Source: Cellvibrionales bacterium (GTDB lineage Bacteria; Pseudomonadota; Gammaproteobacteria; Pseudomonadales; UBA7239). From it: 64,000 nucleotides of DNA. The position numbers and the translations under genes are program-made. How positions within the stretch are numbered: the first letter of the stretch is position 1; each line of letters starts with the position of its first letter. Positions 41,212 through 52,438 of this stretch are shown here, piece after piece. Where the stretch lies: contig JADJPU010000001.1 of assembly GCA_016713115.1 (NCBI GenBank), positions 1,922,001 to 1,986,000 of the forward strand. Direction: 5' to 3'. The notes below the pieces were generated by a model. That model saw nothing but the letters and a program-made list of their open reading frames with translations. It made no database searches and was not told the origin of the DNA.

Positions 41212-41865
41212 TTATGCTTTCAAGGTGGTCACGGGTTTTTTACGATCAGGAAAACAGTGGCGACAGATTAAACAGCGTGTGCCATCGCAGCCACGCGCAG
41301 AGCAATGCTCGCGACCGTAGTAGATAATTTGCAGATGCAGGGCATTCCAGTGCTCTCTAGGGAGCAGTTTTTTAAGATCTGTTTCCGTTTGCGCTACGCT
41401 GCGCCCGTCGGTGAGTTTCCAGCGCTGTGCGAGGCGGTGTATGTGTGTGTCTACGGGAAAAGCCGGCACCTTGAATGCTTGTGACATCACCACGCTCGCG
41501 GTTTTATGGCCCACGCCGGGCAATTTTTCTAACTCTTCAAAAGTATTAGGCACTTGTCCGTGATGTTCGTTGACCAGTATTTCAGATAGCCCTCGTATTG
41601 CTTTGGCTTTTTGTGGTGATAAGCCACAGGGTTTGATGATTTTTTCTATGTCAGCAACGGATTTCTTCGACATGTCGCGTGGGTTATTTGCTAGTTCCCA
41701 TAGTGCAGGCGTAACTTTGTTAACGCGCTCATCGGTGCATTGTGCCGACAGCAAAACAGCTATCAATAAAGTGTAGGCATCGGTGTGGGCGAGCGGAATG
41801 GGTGGGTTGGGATACAGCTCGGCTAATTTGTCAGCAATCCACGCGGCGCGTTCTTTCTTTAGCAT
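41212..41865 (-). CDS. nth: Endonuclease III
   Basis: 217 residues. Helix-hairpin-helix LPGVGHKTASVV with the catalytic Lys, catalytic Asp in FPVDTHIHR, and the C-terminal 4Fe-4S cysteines CSARGCDGTRCLICRHC (C-x5-C-x4-C-x2-C-type spacing region). It removes oxidised pyrimidines and nicks DNA. It starts 4 bp after dapC and is followed closely by the glycosyltransferase gene. Confidence 0.93.
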   Translation of the reverse strand: MLKKERAAWIADKLAELYPNPPIPLAHTDAYTLLIAVLLSAQCTDERVNKVTPALWELANNPRDMSKKSVADIEKIIKPCGLSPQKAKAIRGLSEILVNEHHGQVPNTFEELEKLPGVGHKTASVVMSQAFKVPAFPVDTHIHRLAQRWKLTDGRSVAQTETDLKKLLPREHWNALHLQIIYYGREHCSARGCDGTRCLICRHCFPDRKKPVTTLKA

Positions 41866-41869
41866 TGTG

Positions 41870-43078
41870 TTAGTGCTCGTTCAGAAAATCGTGAATGCGT
41901 TTTGCTGCTTCTACACATTCTTCTAGCGTTGCCACTAACGCCATACGCACAAAGCCAACGCCAGGATTGTAGCTGTCAACTTCGCGCGACAAATAGCTGC
42001 CAGGTAAAACGGTGATGTTTTTCTTGGAAAATAGATTGCGTGCAAATTCTGTGTCACTGCCTTTGACATCGACCCAGAGATAAAAACTGGCGTCAGGCCG
42101 TGTAGCTGTAATTTTCCCATCTGCGATCGCATCTGCCAATATGCCTAGCACAGTAGAAAATTTTTCAGCATAGGCGAGACGGTTTTCTTTCACATGCGCC
42201 TCATCGTTCCATGCAGAAATGCTGGCGTATTGGTGTTGAAGAGGCATGGCGCAGCCGTGATAGGTGCGATACAGCAGAAATTTTTCAATGATGGTGGCAT
42301 CACCGGCAACAAAGCCTGAACGCAGGCCGGGGAGATTGGAGCGTTTGGAAAGCGAATGAAACACGACACAACGATTGAAGTTATGTAAGCCCATTGCACT
42401 AGCGGCTTGCAATAAGCCAGCAGGAGGATTGAGCTCGTCGTAGTAGAGTTCAGAATAACATTCGTCGCTAGCGATAATAAAATCGTATTGTTCGGCCAGT
42501 TTGATCAGTGTTTGCAGTTGCTCAAGTTGCATTACGCTGCCGGTGGGGTTGCCGGGTGAGCAGATAAACAGCAACTGACAGCGCTGCCAAATTGCGACAG
42601 GCACAGCAGAAAAATCAGGAATAAAATTTTTATCAGCAGTGCAAGCTAAAAAATGAGGCTCCGCGCCAGCGAGTAAAGTTGCACCTTCATAAATTTGATA
42701 AAACGGATTGGGCGAGATAACCAGTGGCTTACTTTTGCTATCGATAACAGCTTGTGCAAAAGAGAACAGTGCCTCGCGCGTGCCATTGACGGGAAGGATT
42801 TGTGTTTCTGGATTTAGTGGTGTGGAGAGTGAAAACCTTTGTGTGCACCACTGTGCCATGGCTTCGCGCAATGCGGGTATGCCTTTGGTGGTGGGATAGC
42901 GGCTGAGCCCATCCATGTGCGCTAGCAGCGTTTGCACTACATGCGGTGGTGCAGGGTGTTGAGGCTCACCAATGGAGAGCGCAATGTGAGGCAATGCTGT
43001 TGGCGGTGTAATGCCGGATTTTAGCTGCGCTAATTTCTCAAAGGGGTAAGGTTGCAGTGTGTCGAGCAGTGAATTCAT
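41870..43078 (-). CDS. dapC: Succinyldiaminopimelate aminotransferase
   Basis: 402 residues from MNSLLDTLQPYPFEKL; a further in-frame ATG at 43090 overlapping the glnD stop (TAATG) would add four residues. Class I/II aminotransferase: SPGNPTGSVM, SDECYSELYY, PLP lysine in FHSLSKRSNLPGLRSGF. The N-terminal LQPYPFEKL and the position after glnD match Pseudomonas DapC. It makes N-succinyl-LL-DAP from the keto precursor. Confidence 0.93.
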   Translation of the reverse strand: MNSLLDTLQPYPFEKLAQLKSGITPPTALPHIALSIGEPQHPAPPHVVQTLLAHMDGLSRYPTTKGIPALREAMAQWCTQRFSLSTPLNPETQILPVNGTREALFSFAQAVIDSKSKPLVISPNPFYQIYEGATLLAGAEPHFLACTADKNFIPDFSAVPVAIWQRCQLLFICSPGNPTGSVMQLEQLQTLIKLAEQYDFIIASDECYSELYYDELNPPAGLLQAASAMGLHNFNRCVVFHSLSKRSNLPGLRSGFVAGDATIIEKFLLYRTYHGCAMPLQHQYASISAWNDEAHVKENRLAYAEKFSTVLGILADAIADGKITATRPDASFYLWVDVKGSDTEFARNLFSKKNITVLPGSYLSREVDSYNPGVGFVRMALVATLEECVEAAKRIHDFLNEH

Positions 43079-43089
43079 TTTTAAAACCA

Positions 43090-45800
43090 TTACATAGCGG
43101 GTGCAGAGGTTTTTGCGACTTGCATGTCGAGTTGCTCGCGCAAAGTTGCTTGTAGTGTTTCACAAAAATCTAAATCGGATAATGCGTTTCCTTCCTGATC
43201 CGTTATAAAAAATATGTCTTCTACGCGCTCGCCCAATGTGGCAATTCTGGCGTTATTCAGGCGAATGCCAAACTCAATAAACACGCGTGCAATACGCGCT
43301 AGGAGCCCAGGTCTATCTGGCGAGATGACTTCTAACATTGTTGAGCCGCTGCGAATATCGTTTGCCATACTGGTGCGCGTCGGCATGGTGAAATGCTTTA
43401 ATTCACGCGCTGTGCGCCGTTGGGCAATCGAAGGAAAATTGTCGATGTTATGTGCTAACTCATCGTGCAGTGTTTGCCAGATTTGCGTGCGGCGCTCATC
43501 GTCATTGCCTATCGGCTCTAAGTTTTCGTTCAATACATAATAGGTGTCGTTGGTAAATTCACCACTGGAACTGTAGAGGCGTGCATCTTGAATGTTGAGG
43601 TTGAGTTGATCGAGCAGCGTCACCACGGCAGCAAAAGCGTGATTGTGTGCGCGCATGCGAACGAAGATTTGGGTTGCGCCTTCAAAGGCGCTTTGTTGCG
43701 GGTCGCGAATTAGAATCAATGGTTCATCAGGGTTGGCGTGGTGTGCAATTGCTTCGGTGTGCCACTCAATATCGGTGACGCTCTCGCGTAGAAAATAGTC
43801 TTCAGTGCGACCTTCCCATAGTTTTCTCACTTCTTTTTCTGCAAACCCTTTTTGCTCAAGTTTTTGTAATGCTTGTTGCTGTGTTTCCTCAATCCATTCA
43901 TTTTTATCGACTGGATTTTCCAAGCCGCGTCGCAACATGCGTTTGGTTTCGGTGTAAAGCTGACGCATCAGTTGTGCTTTCCAGCTAGTCCACAGTGTGG
44001 GGTTGGTGGCGTTGACATCGGCTACAGTGAGCATTAATAAATAGTCAAGGTGAACGAGGTCGCCAACTTTTAACGCAAACTCTCGAATAATGTCTGGGTC
44101 AGAAATATCTTGCCGTTGAATGATGCTAGACATTACTAGATGGTTTTCTACCAGCCAAGCAACGAGGTTAGTGTCGCGTTTGCTGAGATGGTGGCGTTCG
44201 CAGAAGGCTCTAGCATCGACTGCGCCCAACTGTGAGTGATCGCCGCCGCGTCCTTTGCCGATGTCATGGTACAGGCCGGCAATATAGAGAAGTTCAATTT
44301 TCGGTAATTTTTTAATCAGTTGTGCGATGAGTGGAAATTTTTCTTCTGCATCAGCACGCCAGAAACGACGCATATTTTTTACGCAGGCTAATGTGTGCGC
44401 GTCGACAGTGTAAATGTGGAAAAGGTCGTACTGCATTTGCCCGACAATTTCACCAAACTCTGGTAGGTAGCGGCCGAGTATGCCGTAACGCTTCATACGC
44501 AATAGCTGCGTTACCAAGTTGCTAGAAGTGCGTAGTAGCTCCATAAAGAGCGAGGTGTTTCTGATATCTGTGCGGAAGCTTTCGTCTATTAAATGTCTGT
44601 TTTCTCGGATCATGCGTATCGTTGCGGCACGAACACCCTTGATATGTGAGTGTTGCCCCATCAAAACAAATATTTCAAGTAACGCAGGAGGAGACTGTTG
44701 AAAAACGGTATCTGACTTTACTTCGATGTAATCGTTATATGTGCGAAAGCGTCGATTGATATCGACGATATCAGCTATGTTGTCATCATCAGAAAGTGAC
44801 TCATCAAGAAAGTTAAGCAGCACATCATTTAGTTCGCGCAAGGCTGTGGCGGCGCGATAGTATTTCTTCATGAATTGTTCGACTGCTAGGCTTTTTTCGC
44901 TGTCGTGAAAGCCAAAGCTCTCGGCAAGTGCCCGTTGGTAGTCGAAAGATAGACGCTCTTCTGGTCGGCCAGCTAATAAATGCAGGCCATAGCGGATGCG
45001 CCACAGCGAATCTTCACCTTTGCGTAAAATGGCGAATTCACTTTCCGTTAAGAAGCCAACTTTGACGAGATCGATAACTTTTTCGACGGCAAAGTGTCGT
45101 TTGGCAACCCAAAGTATTGTTTGAATGTCGCGCAGGCCGCCGGGTGCATTTTTGATATTGGGTTCTAGGTTGTACTCGGTGTTGTTGTGTTTTTCATGCC
45201 GCTCGCGCTGTTCTTGCCATTTGGCGTAAAAAAACTCGCGGCTTGGCCAGATGTTTTTTGTGTCCAGTGTTTTTCGTAATGTTTTTCGTTGATCAGGGTT
45301 GCCCGCCAGTGTGCGTGATTCCAACAAATTTGTGGCAATCGTAATGTCAGCAGCGGCCACATCTATGCACTCATCAAAGGTGCGCACGCTATGGCCGACA
45401 TGGAGGTTAATATCCCACAGGAAGGTAATAAAACTCTCAAGTCTGCTGCGTGTTTCTTCATCGGGCTCCGCGGGCAGCAGTATCAGCACATCAATGTCTG
45501 AGTAGGGTGCAACTCCATGCGGCCGTAGCCGCCCACGGCGATAAGTGAGCCCACATCACCCACGCCAAAATATTGCCATGCGAAATACAGAAGAATATCA
45601 ATGAATCGCGCGCGTTCATTGATGAGTGCGCGCACATCTTCGCCTTCATAAAAGCGATTGTCGAAGTGTGTGTTGGCAGCTTGGATGGCATCACGAAATA
45701 TCGTGATCGGCTTGTCGTGTGGTGGTTTGTTGTCGAGCAGCTTGTGATCAATTAATGCTTTTTCAAAACGCTGCGCATCAAAAAAAAGCAGTGCGCTCAT
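43090..45800 (-). CDS. glnD: PII uridylyltransferase GlnD, with one-base frameshift
   Basis: About 903 residues after adding one base in the GGG run at 45505-45507. The first 100 codons (MSALLFFDAQRFEKAL ... AVGGYGRMELHP) lead into HPYSDIDVLILLPAEPDEE, the nucleotidyltransferase motif GGYGR...D-x-D, only if the frame is restored. The rest is intact: NAPGGLRDIQTILWVAKRH, HD domain YHDIGKGRGGDHS, and two C-terminal ACT domains (SPDRPGLLARIARVFIEFGI). GlnD senses glutamine and modifies PII. A single homopolymer shift in a conserved gene is most likely a sequence error. It overlaps map by TAATG. Confidence 0.88.
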
Positions 45801-46569
45801 TAGAACAATCCTGCAGGGCTGGCGGTTAAAATTTCTACGCCGTTAGCGGTAACGGCCATGGTGTGCTCCCACTGTGCGGAGAGGCGACCGTCTTTGGTTT
45901 CCACTGTCCAGCCGTCAGATTTTAGTTTGGAGTGTGGTTTGCCTGCATTAATCATGGGTTCAATAGTAAACACCATGCCTGCTTTAAGTTCTAAGCCGGT
46001 ATTCGGTCTGCCGTAGTGCAAAATTTGCGGCTCTTCGTGAAAGACTTTGCCGATGCCGTGGCCGCAGTATTCACGCACCACGCTGTAATGATTTTTTTCA
46101 GCCAGTGTTTGAATCACATGGCCGATATCGCCCAATTTGCAGCCGGGTCTGACTAAAGCGATTGCTGCTTCCAAACATTGTCGCGTGATATCGACCAAGC
46201 GTTTGGCGTGTGGTGCGGGTGTGCCGACAAAATACATGCGGCTGGTGTCACCGTGCCAGCCGTTTTTAATCACGGTGACATCGATGTTAATAATGTCGCC
46301 TTCTTTCAGAATTTTTTTCTCAGAAGGGATGCCGTGACAAATGACTTGGTTAACCGATGTGCACACGGATTTCGGAAAACCGCGATAGCCTAAGCAGGCG
46401 GGGATAGCTTTTGCACATTGACGATGTGTTCATGGCACAGACGATCAATCTCAGCGGTGCTGATACCGGGTTTCACATGCTCACCGATCATGTCCAGCAC
46501 TTCGGCGGCGAGACGGCCTGCTTCGCGCATCTCGGCGATTTGTTCCGGTGTTTTATAGGTAATTGACAT
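45800..46569 (-). CDS. map: Methionine aminopeptidase, with one-base frameshift
   Basis: 256 residues after adding one base at the T run 46409-46412 (VNVQK, then AIPACLGYRGFPKSVCTSVN). Metal ligands visible: Asp in DIINIDVTVIKNGWHGD and DTSRMYF, His in GHGIGKVFHEEP, Glu in VFTIEPMIN and in QWEHT. It removes N-terminal methionine and is essential in most bacteria, so the frameshift is probably an error in the sequence. Start at 46569 directly after a short Cys-containing ORF. Confidence 0.9.
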
Positions 46570-46573
46570 AAAG

Positions 46574-46672
46574 CTATTTTCCGCAGATTGGCGTGTAACT
46601 AGGCTCACATTCTACCGTATCGTGCCATTCTTTCGGTTTGCTCGGCTGGCATACATGCGGTGGTTGCGGCAT
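46574..46672 (-). CDS. Small Cys-containing ORF directly before map, unknown
   Basis: 32 residues: MPQPPHVCQPSKPKEWHDTV followed by ECEPSYTPICGK. TTGGGG lies just upstream as a plausible ribosome-binding site, and the stop is 4 bp before the map start, so it would lead the map-glnD-dapC operon. Three cysteines and several prolines give it a protein-like, possibly metal-binding look. No named family is recognised; it could be a leader peptide or a small zinc protein. Confidence 0.45.
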   Translation of the reverse strand: MPQPPHVCQPSKPKEWHDTVECEPSYTPICGK

Positions 46673-46702
46673 GCTGCCCCAACTTTTTGTTAGGTGCGCT
46701 AT

Positions 46703-47374
46703 ATGACAACCACACCCGCTTTCGCCGATGTAATCAAAAGCCGCTATTCCGTGCGAGCGTTTCGCCCTGAGCCTGTGCCGCAGGCTGTTTTGAATGAGGT
46801 GTTTGCACTGGCCAACTGTGCGCCCTCTAACTGCAATACGCAGCCGTGGTCTGTGCATGTGGCCAGCGGTGCCGCACTGGAAACACTACGCAAAACTATC
46901 CCGCCGCTGATGCAGCAGGTGATTACTTCTATGGATTTTCCTTACGACGGTCAATACCACGGTGTTTACAAAGAGCGCCAGAAAGAGGCGGCGCGTATTT
47001 TGTTTGAGGCAATGGATATTGCCCGTGAAGAGAAGGCGAGACGCAACGATGCTTTTATGCGCAACTTCACTTTTTTTGATGCGCCGCATGTGGCATTTTT
47101 GTTTATGCCGCAGGAGCATGGTTTGCGCGAGGCGATGGATGTGGGGATGTATGCGCAGTCGTTGATGTTGTCGCTGACAGCTTTAGGTCTCGGCAGTTGC
47201 CCGCAAACTTCCTTGGGCTTTCATGCGGATACCGTGCGCGAAGTGTTGAGCATTGATGCCAGTCAAAAATTATTGTTCGGTATTTCTTTTGGCTATGTTG
47301 ACGAAACGGCGGCGGCAAATCGTTGTCGCACACCGCGCGCGACGGTTGCAGAAAACACGCATTTTTATTCGTGA
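46703..47374 (+). CDS. Nitroreductase family flavoprotein
   Basis: 223 residues from MTTTPAFADVIKSRYSVRAF. The FMN-binding SRYSVRAFRPEPVP and CAPSNCNTQPWSVHV and the C-terminal GLGSCPQTSLG are family hallmarks of NAD(P)H-dependent nitroreductases. The substrate is unknown. Divergent from the map unit and convergent with rnt (6-bp gap). Confidence 0.88.
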   Translation: MTTTPAFADVIKSRYSVRAFRPEPVPQAVLNEVFALANCAPSNCNTQPWSVHVASGAALETLRKTIPPLMQQVITSMDFPYDGQYHGVYKERQKEAARILFEAMDIAREEKARRNDAFMRNFTFFDAPHVAFLFMPQEHGLREAMDVGMYAQSLMLSLTALGLGSCPQTSLGFHADTVREVLSIDASQKLLFGISFGYVDETAAANRCRTPRATVAENTHFYS

Positions 47375-47380
47375 CGCAGA

Positions 47381-48046
47381 TTAACCGGCGTATTCGCGCC
47401 ACTGATTGACGATATTACAAAACAAATCCGCTGTTTTTTCAGCATCGTAATCTGCATGGTGCGCCGCTTTGTTGTCGAACGGAATATTGGCTGCTTGGCA
47501 GGCGCGTGCGAGTACCGTTTGGCCGTAGGCTAAGCCTGCGAGAGATACGGTGTCTAAACAGGAAAACTGATGAAAAGGATTTTTCTTGGTCAACTCGCAA
47601 CGCAGTGTGGCGGCATTTAAGAAGCCCAAATCAAAGTGTGCGTTGTGCGCGACCATGATGGCGCGTGTGCAGTCGTGTTGCTTCACTGCTTTTTTGATGT
47701 GCGAAAAAATATCGCTCAGGGCTTCGGCTTCACTGATGGCATTGCGGCTTGGATCATCGGGATCTATCCCTGTGAAATCCAGCGCAGACTGCTCGATATT
47801 CGCGCCGGGAAAAGGCTGAATCGCGTGAAAAATAGTGCGTTCTCGTTGTAGTTTGCCATTGTCGTCGTAGGCGAGAAATACGGCGGCGATTTCCAAAATG
47901 CCATCGGTATTGTTGTTAAAGCCTGTGGTTTCTACATCAATTACCACCGGCAAAAAGCCGCGAAAGCGTGTCCCTAATGTTGGGAACGGCGTGACATTAG
48001 CAAAAGCCTCAGCAAACGAGGAAAAATCTTTTTGGTTGTTACTCAT
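47381..48046 (-). CDS. rnt: Ribonuclease T
   Basis: 221 residues, DEDDh exonuclease: [13 protein letters not shown] (Asp, Glu), [15 protein letters not shown] (Asp), [15 protein letters not shown] (His, Asp). It trims 3' ends of tRNA and other stable RNA. Its start overlaps the pyrC stop by 4 bp, so the two form one unit. Confidence 0.93.
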   Translation of the reverse strand: MSNNQKDFSSFAEAFANVTPFPTLGTRFRGFLPVVIDVETTGFNNNTDGILEIAAVFLAYDDNGKLQRERTIFHAIQPFPGANIEQSALDFTGIDPDDPSRNAISEAEALSDIFSHIKKAVKQHDCTRAIMVAHNAHFDLGFLNAATLRCELTKKNPFHQFSCLDTVSLAGLAYGQTVLARACQAANIPFDNKAAHHADYDAEKTADLFCNIVNQWREYAG

Positions 48047-49089
48047 GATGCCGTGCGGTCTTGTAGCGACCAGCGCAGTGTGCTGCCAGCCAGTAAGGGA
48101 ATTAGGGTTTCGTCACCAAATGACAGCGTAGCGGGAATGGTCTGTGATTTTTCGATGAGCGTGACTTGTTCGGTATTGCGCGCCAAACCGTAAAAATCAG
48201 CGCCGAAAAAACTGGCAAATCCTTCCAGTTTTTCCAGTTGTCCAGCGTGATCAAACGCCTCGGCATACAGCTCCAGTGCATGCAGTGCGGTGTAACAACC
48301 AGCGCAGCCGCAAGCGGTTTCTTTTTTGTGTTGTGCGTGCGGCGCGGAATCGGTGCCGAGAAAAAATTTTGCACTGCCGCTGGTCGCTGCTTGCAGTAAT
48401 GCTTGTTGATGCGTATTGCGTTTCAGTATTGGCAGGCAATAAAAATGTGGACGGATACCGCCAGCCAACATGTCATTGCGGTTAAGCAGCAAGTGGTGGG
48501 CGGTGATGGTGGCTGCGACATTATTGGGCGCACTGCTGACAAAATCGGCGGCGTCTTTGGTGGTGATGTGTTCCAACACAATTTTTAGTGCGGGAAAGTC
48601 GCGCACCAGTGCCTGTAGTGTGCGATTAATAAATACCGCTTCTCGATCAAAAATATCGATGTGGTTATCGGTCACTTCGCCGTGCAACAACAGGGGCATG
48701 CCTGCTTTTTCCATTGCTGCGATGACAGGGTAAATTTTTTGGATGTCCGTCACGCCCGAGTGAGAGTTGGTGGTGGCACCAGCGGGATACAGCTTGCAGG
48801 CGTGTACCAAGCCGCTGGCTTTGGCTTCAGTAATGATGGCGGGCGTGGTGTTGTCGGTGAGGTAGAGCGTCATCAAAGGATTGAAGTCGGAGCCGGCTGG
48901 GCGCGCGGCGAGGATGCGGTCACGGTAGTGGCGCGCTGACTCGGTATCGCCAACGGGCGGCACGAGATTGGGCATCACAATGGCGCGATGAAACTGTTGG
49001 GCAGCATCGGCCACGGTGCGGGGCAGGTGGGCGCCATCACGCAGGTGGATGTGCCAATCGTCGGGGCGAGTTAGAGTCAACGAGCGCAT
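48043..49089 (-). CDS. pyrC: Dihydroorotase
   Basis: 348 residues, the class II enzyme. Zinc ligands in [10 protein letters not shown]; carboxylated Lys in [14 protein letters not shown]; His in LLLHGEVTD and LEHITTKDA; catalytic Asp in FLGTDSAPH. It closes the pyrimidine ring in de novo synthesis. rnt follows with an overlapping start; in many relatives the same pyrC-rnt order is seen. Confidence 0.95.
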   Translation of the reverse strand: MRSLTLTRPDDWHIHLRDGAHLPRTVADAAQQFHRAIVMPNLVPPVGDTESARHYRDRILAARPAGSDFNPLMTLYLTDNTTPAIITEAKASGLVHACKLYPAGATTNSHSGVTDIQKIYPVIAAMEKAGMPLLLHGEVTDNHIDIFDREAVFINRTLQALVRDFPALKIVLEHITTKDAADFVSSAPNNVAATITAHHLLLNRNDMLAGGIRPHFYCLPILKRNTHQQALLQAATSGSAKFFLGTDSAPHAQHKKETACGCAGCYTALHALELYAEAFDHAGQLEKLEGFASFFGADFYGLARNTEQVTLIEKSQTIPATLSFGDETLIPLLAGSTLRWSLQDRTAS

Positions 49090-49272
49090 AGTCAGAGGGT
49101 CAGTGGCGGTGCCGGCATGCTAGCGGAAAGCCAGGGTGGAGGCTATTGCCAGTCTGGGTTTGCCGTGCTGTAGCGTAGTTTTTGTTCTATGAATAGTGGG
49201 TATCTTGCGGTTGACGCTTCTGGGCAATTTGCCCATAGTCCCGCGTCTCTTAAATGCCGAGGTGCTGCAGCC

Positions 49273-50927
49273 ATGAAACCACAAGACCCCAATTGGCACT
49301 CTGATATCGAATCCGTGGCGGTACTGGCCTCTGCGGACGCTATTCAATGGGATCTGGAAACCGATGTGTTGGTAGTGGGCGCAGGTTGTGCCGGTGCCAG
49401 CACGGCGTTGAAGCGAAAGCGAATGGCGCCAAAGTGCTGTTGGTGGATCGTTTTGTCGGCGGTGGTGCTTCGGGTTTGAGCGGCGGCATCATGTACTACG
49501 GCGGCGGCACGAAGTATCAAAAACAAGCAGGTTATAACGATACGCCAGAAAACATGTACAACTATTTGAAGTTGGAAACTTGCGGTGTTGTTAGCGATAG
49601 CACGCTAAAAAAATTCTGTGACGAGAGCGTGCAAAATTTGGATTGGCTGGAACAGCACGGCGTGCGTTTTGAAGCCAGCATGAGCCCCGTGAAAACTTTT
49701 TATCCAATCAATAAATACTTTTTGTATTACTCCGGAAACGAACTGGTAAAAGAATACAAAGATGTGGCGGAATCGGCACCGCGTGGTCATCGTGTGAAGT
49801 GGAATGGTTTTTCTGGAGCGGGCTTGATGCAGGCTTTGCTGAAAAGCTGCGAAGATTACGGCGTAGATACGATGATGGAGAGTCGCGTCACGCAATTGAT
49901 TCAAGACAGCAGTGGGCGCATTCTCGGCGCAAAAATTCTGCGCATTGAGCCGGAATCTTCCGCGAGAAAACGCTTTGCACTTTACTACAATTTATTCACT
50001 AAAATTCGTATGTATGTGCCGCAGCTGGCTAACTGGCTGCGCAAAGAGATGAACCTCATCGAGCAGGAGCACACAGTCACACGCTTAGTGCGCGCTAAAA
50101 AAGGTGTGGTGCTGTCAGCCGGTGGTTTTGTGTTCAATCGTCCGATGATTAAACACCACGCGCCGAAATACGCGCCGGGTGCGCCGCTGGGTTCGCCGGG
50201 CTGCAATGGCAACGGCATTCGTTTGGGAGAAAGTGTGGGCGGCGCTACCGGCAATATGGGGCGTGGTTCCAGTTGGCGTTTTATCAATCCGCCGAAATCG
50301 TGGGTGGAAGGCATTATTGTCAATCGCGCGGGTGAGCGCATTGTGAACGAAGGTAGTTACGGTGCGCGCATCGGTGAGGCGATGGCAGAGAGACACGATG
50401 GCAAAGCCACGCTGATTTTTACGCAGGCCATGTTGAAAGATGTGTTGTTGCAGTTGATGCCAGGCAAAGTGTGGCTGATGTTGCAAACTGCACCAGCATT
50501 GTTGAGTTTGTTGCTCAACACCAAACGCGCAGCAACGGTAGAAGCTTTGGCAGAGAAAACTGGATTACCTGCGTCAGCTTTGCGTGCCACGATTGATCGT
50601 TACAATGGTTTTGTGGCGCAACAAAGTGACGAAGATTTTTATAAATCTACCGATTATTTGCGCGCACTCGATAACGGTCCTTACTACGCGATGGATGTTT
50701 CGGTCGGCAATAAAATTTTTGTCTGCCCAACCATTACCCTCGGTGGTTTGTTGGTGGATGAAAGCACAGGGCAAGTGAAGCGCGAAGACGGCAGTGTGAT
50801 GCCTAATTTATACGCGGCAGGTCGCACCGCCGTGGGTGTGGCTTCACATTCGTATGTGAGTGGTTTGTCACTGGCGGATTGCGTATTCTCCGGTAGACGC
50901 GCCGGTGCCCACATCACACAGCAATAA
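49273..50927 (+). CDS. FAD-binding ketosteroid-dehydrogenase-like flavoprotein, with one-base frameshift
   Basis: About 551 residues after adding one G at 49407 (AGASTA then [16 protein letters not shown]). FAD motif [14 protein letters not shown]; substrate/FAD region [20 protein letters not shown]-terminal [20 protein letters not shown] and [13 protein letters not shown], the pattern of 3-oxosteroid dehydrogenases and related fumarate-reductase-type flavoproteins. It probably desaturates a steroid-like or other cyclic ketone. It begins a same-strand cluster with an APS kinase, an SDR and a SnoaL-like protein. The frameshift is at a short G run and may be a sequence error. Confidence 0.8.
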
Positions 50928-50976
50928 GCATTTTTTATTTGTATTTTTAGTCTATTCATTTATTGAGGAGCAGAAC

Positions 50977-51600
50977 ATGGTCGAACAAAAAGCCACCAAT
51001 GTGCATTGGCATCACGGTGAAGTCACACGCGAAGACCGTCATCAATTATTGGGGCACAAAGGTGCGACCCTGTGGTTTACGGGTTTGTCGGGCAGCGGCA
51101 AAAGCACCGTGGCCGTGGCTTTGGAACAGGCGTTAACCGCACAAGGAAAACTGTGTTATCGCTTGGATGGCGATAATGTGCGTCTCGGCATCAATAAAAA
51201 TTTAGGTTTTTCTGCCGATGATCGCAAAGAAAATATTCGTCGCATCGGTGAAGTGGCAAAACTGTTTGTCGATACCGGTGTGATTGTGTTGTCCAGCTTT
51301 ATCAGTCCGTATCGTGAAGACCGCGACACCGTGCGCGCTCTGCACGAATCGGCTGATATGAATTTTGTGGAAGTGTTTGTCGATTGCGCACTGAGCGAAG
51401 CGGAAAAACGCGACCCGAAAGGTCTGTACAAAAAAGCGCGTGCCGGTGAAATCAAAGGCTTTACTGGTATTGATGATCCGTATGAAGCGCCGAACAAACC
51501 CGAAGTGCATTTGCATTCCGACAAAATGTCTCTGGAAGAAGAAGTGAATATTTTGCTGTCGGAGCTGGAAAAACTCGGCGTGTTGAATGTTGCTAAATAA
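50977..51600 (+). CDS. cysC: Adenylylsulfate (APS) kinase
   Basis: 207 residues. P-loop [44 protein letters not shown], and [20 protein letters not shown] with PYEAP, all standard APS-kinase blocks. It phosphorylates APS to PAPS. GAGGAG precedes the ATG at 50977. It is a single-domain form without cysD/cysN or cysH nearby; its place between a ketosteroid-dehydrogenase-like gene and an SDR is unusual. Confidence 0.93.
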   Translation: MVEQKATNVHWHHGEVTREDRHQLLGHKGATLWFTGLSGSGKSTVAVALEQALTAQGKLCYRLDGDNVRLGINKNLGFSADDRKENIRRIGEVAKLFVDTGVIVLSSFISPYREDRDTVRALHESADMNFVEVFVDCALSEAEKRDPKGLYKKARAGEIKGFTGIDDPYEAPNKPEVHLHSDKMSLEEEVNILLSELEKLGVLNVAK

Positions 51601-51613
51601 ATAGGCGTTTTTT

Positions 51614-52411
51614 ATGCTGATGAAAAATAAAGTGGTGATCGTTTCAGGTATCGGCCCTGGTTTGGGAGTGGAATTGGCGTTGTTGGCAGCCAAAGAAGGT
51701 GCGCAAGCCGTAGTGTTGGCGGCGCGCACGGCAGCCAAACTCAGCGATGCGGCACAACAAATTGCTGCGCTCAATCTCAGTACGAAAACGCTGGAAGTGG
51801 TGACCGATATTTCCAAAGCGGAAGATTGCAAAAACTTGATTGAAAAAACCGTGGTCGCTTTTGGTCGCGTAGATGCCTTGATCAATAGCGCCTACATTCC
51901 AGGAAAATTTGGCACTTGGGAGCGTTGGGATTTTGACGATTGGCGCAAGGCGATGGATGTAAATCTCTACGGCTCTTTGATGTTGTCGCGCGAAGCGGCG
52001 AAAGTCATGAAAAGTCAGCCAGAGCGCGGCGCCATTGTAATGGTGAACTCCATGTCCACCAAAAAAATTGTCGGCGCACAGGCCGGTTACGCCACATCAA
52101 AAGCCGCATTGGCAACGGCGACTAAAGCGCTGGCAATGGAATTGGCGCCACTCGGCATCCGCGTCAACAGTTGTTTTATGGGCTGGATGTGGGGCGCGAG
52201 TGTGAAGGGCTATGTCGATGGCGTGGCGGCGCAAACGGGTGCGGATCCTGCTGCGGTGAAAAAAGGCATTGAAAAAGATATTCCAATGGGTGAAATGCCA
52301 ACGGATGCGGAATGCGCAAAAGGTTGCATGTTCCTCGTGTCGGATTACGCCAAAGTGATTACCGGCGCTGCCTTGGATATCAACGGCGGCGAATACATGT
52401 CGATGGGCTAA
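51614..52411 (+). CDS. Short-chain dehydrogenase/reductase
   Basis: 265 residues. Cofactor site VSGIGPGLGVELAL (a variant of TGxxxGxG), LINSAY in place of the usual NNAG, catalytic Tyr-Lys in GYATSKAALATATKAL with Ser in VNSMST, C-terminal ALDINGGEYMSMG. Likely oxidises or reduces a hydroxyl on the cluster's lipid or steroid substrate. It starts 13 bp after cysC. Confidence 0.88.
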   Translation: MLMKNKVVIVSGIGPGLGVELALLAAKEGAQAVVLAARTAAKLSDAAQQIAALNLSTKTLEVVTDISKAEDCKNLIEKTVVAFGRVDALINSAYIPGKFGTWERWDFDDWRKAMDVNLYGSLMLSREAAKVMKSQPERGAIVMVNSMSTKKIVGAQAGYATSKAALATATKALAMELAPLGIRVNSCFMGWMWGASVKGYVDGVAAQTGADPAAVKKGIEKDIPMGEMPTDAECAKGCMFLVSDYAKVITGAALDINGGEYMSMG

Positions 52412-52438
52412 TATCCCAAAAATACAAAAGGAAAAGTT

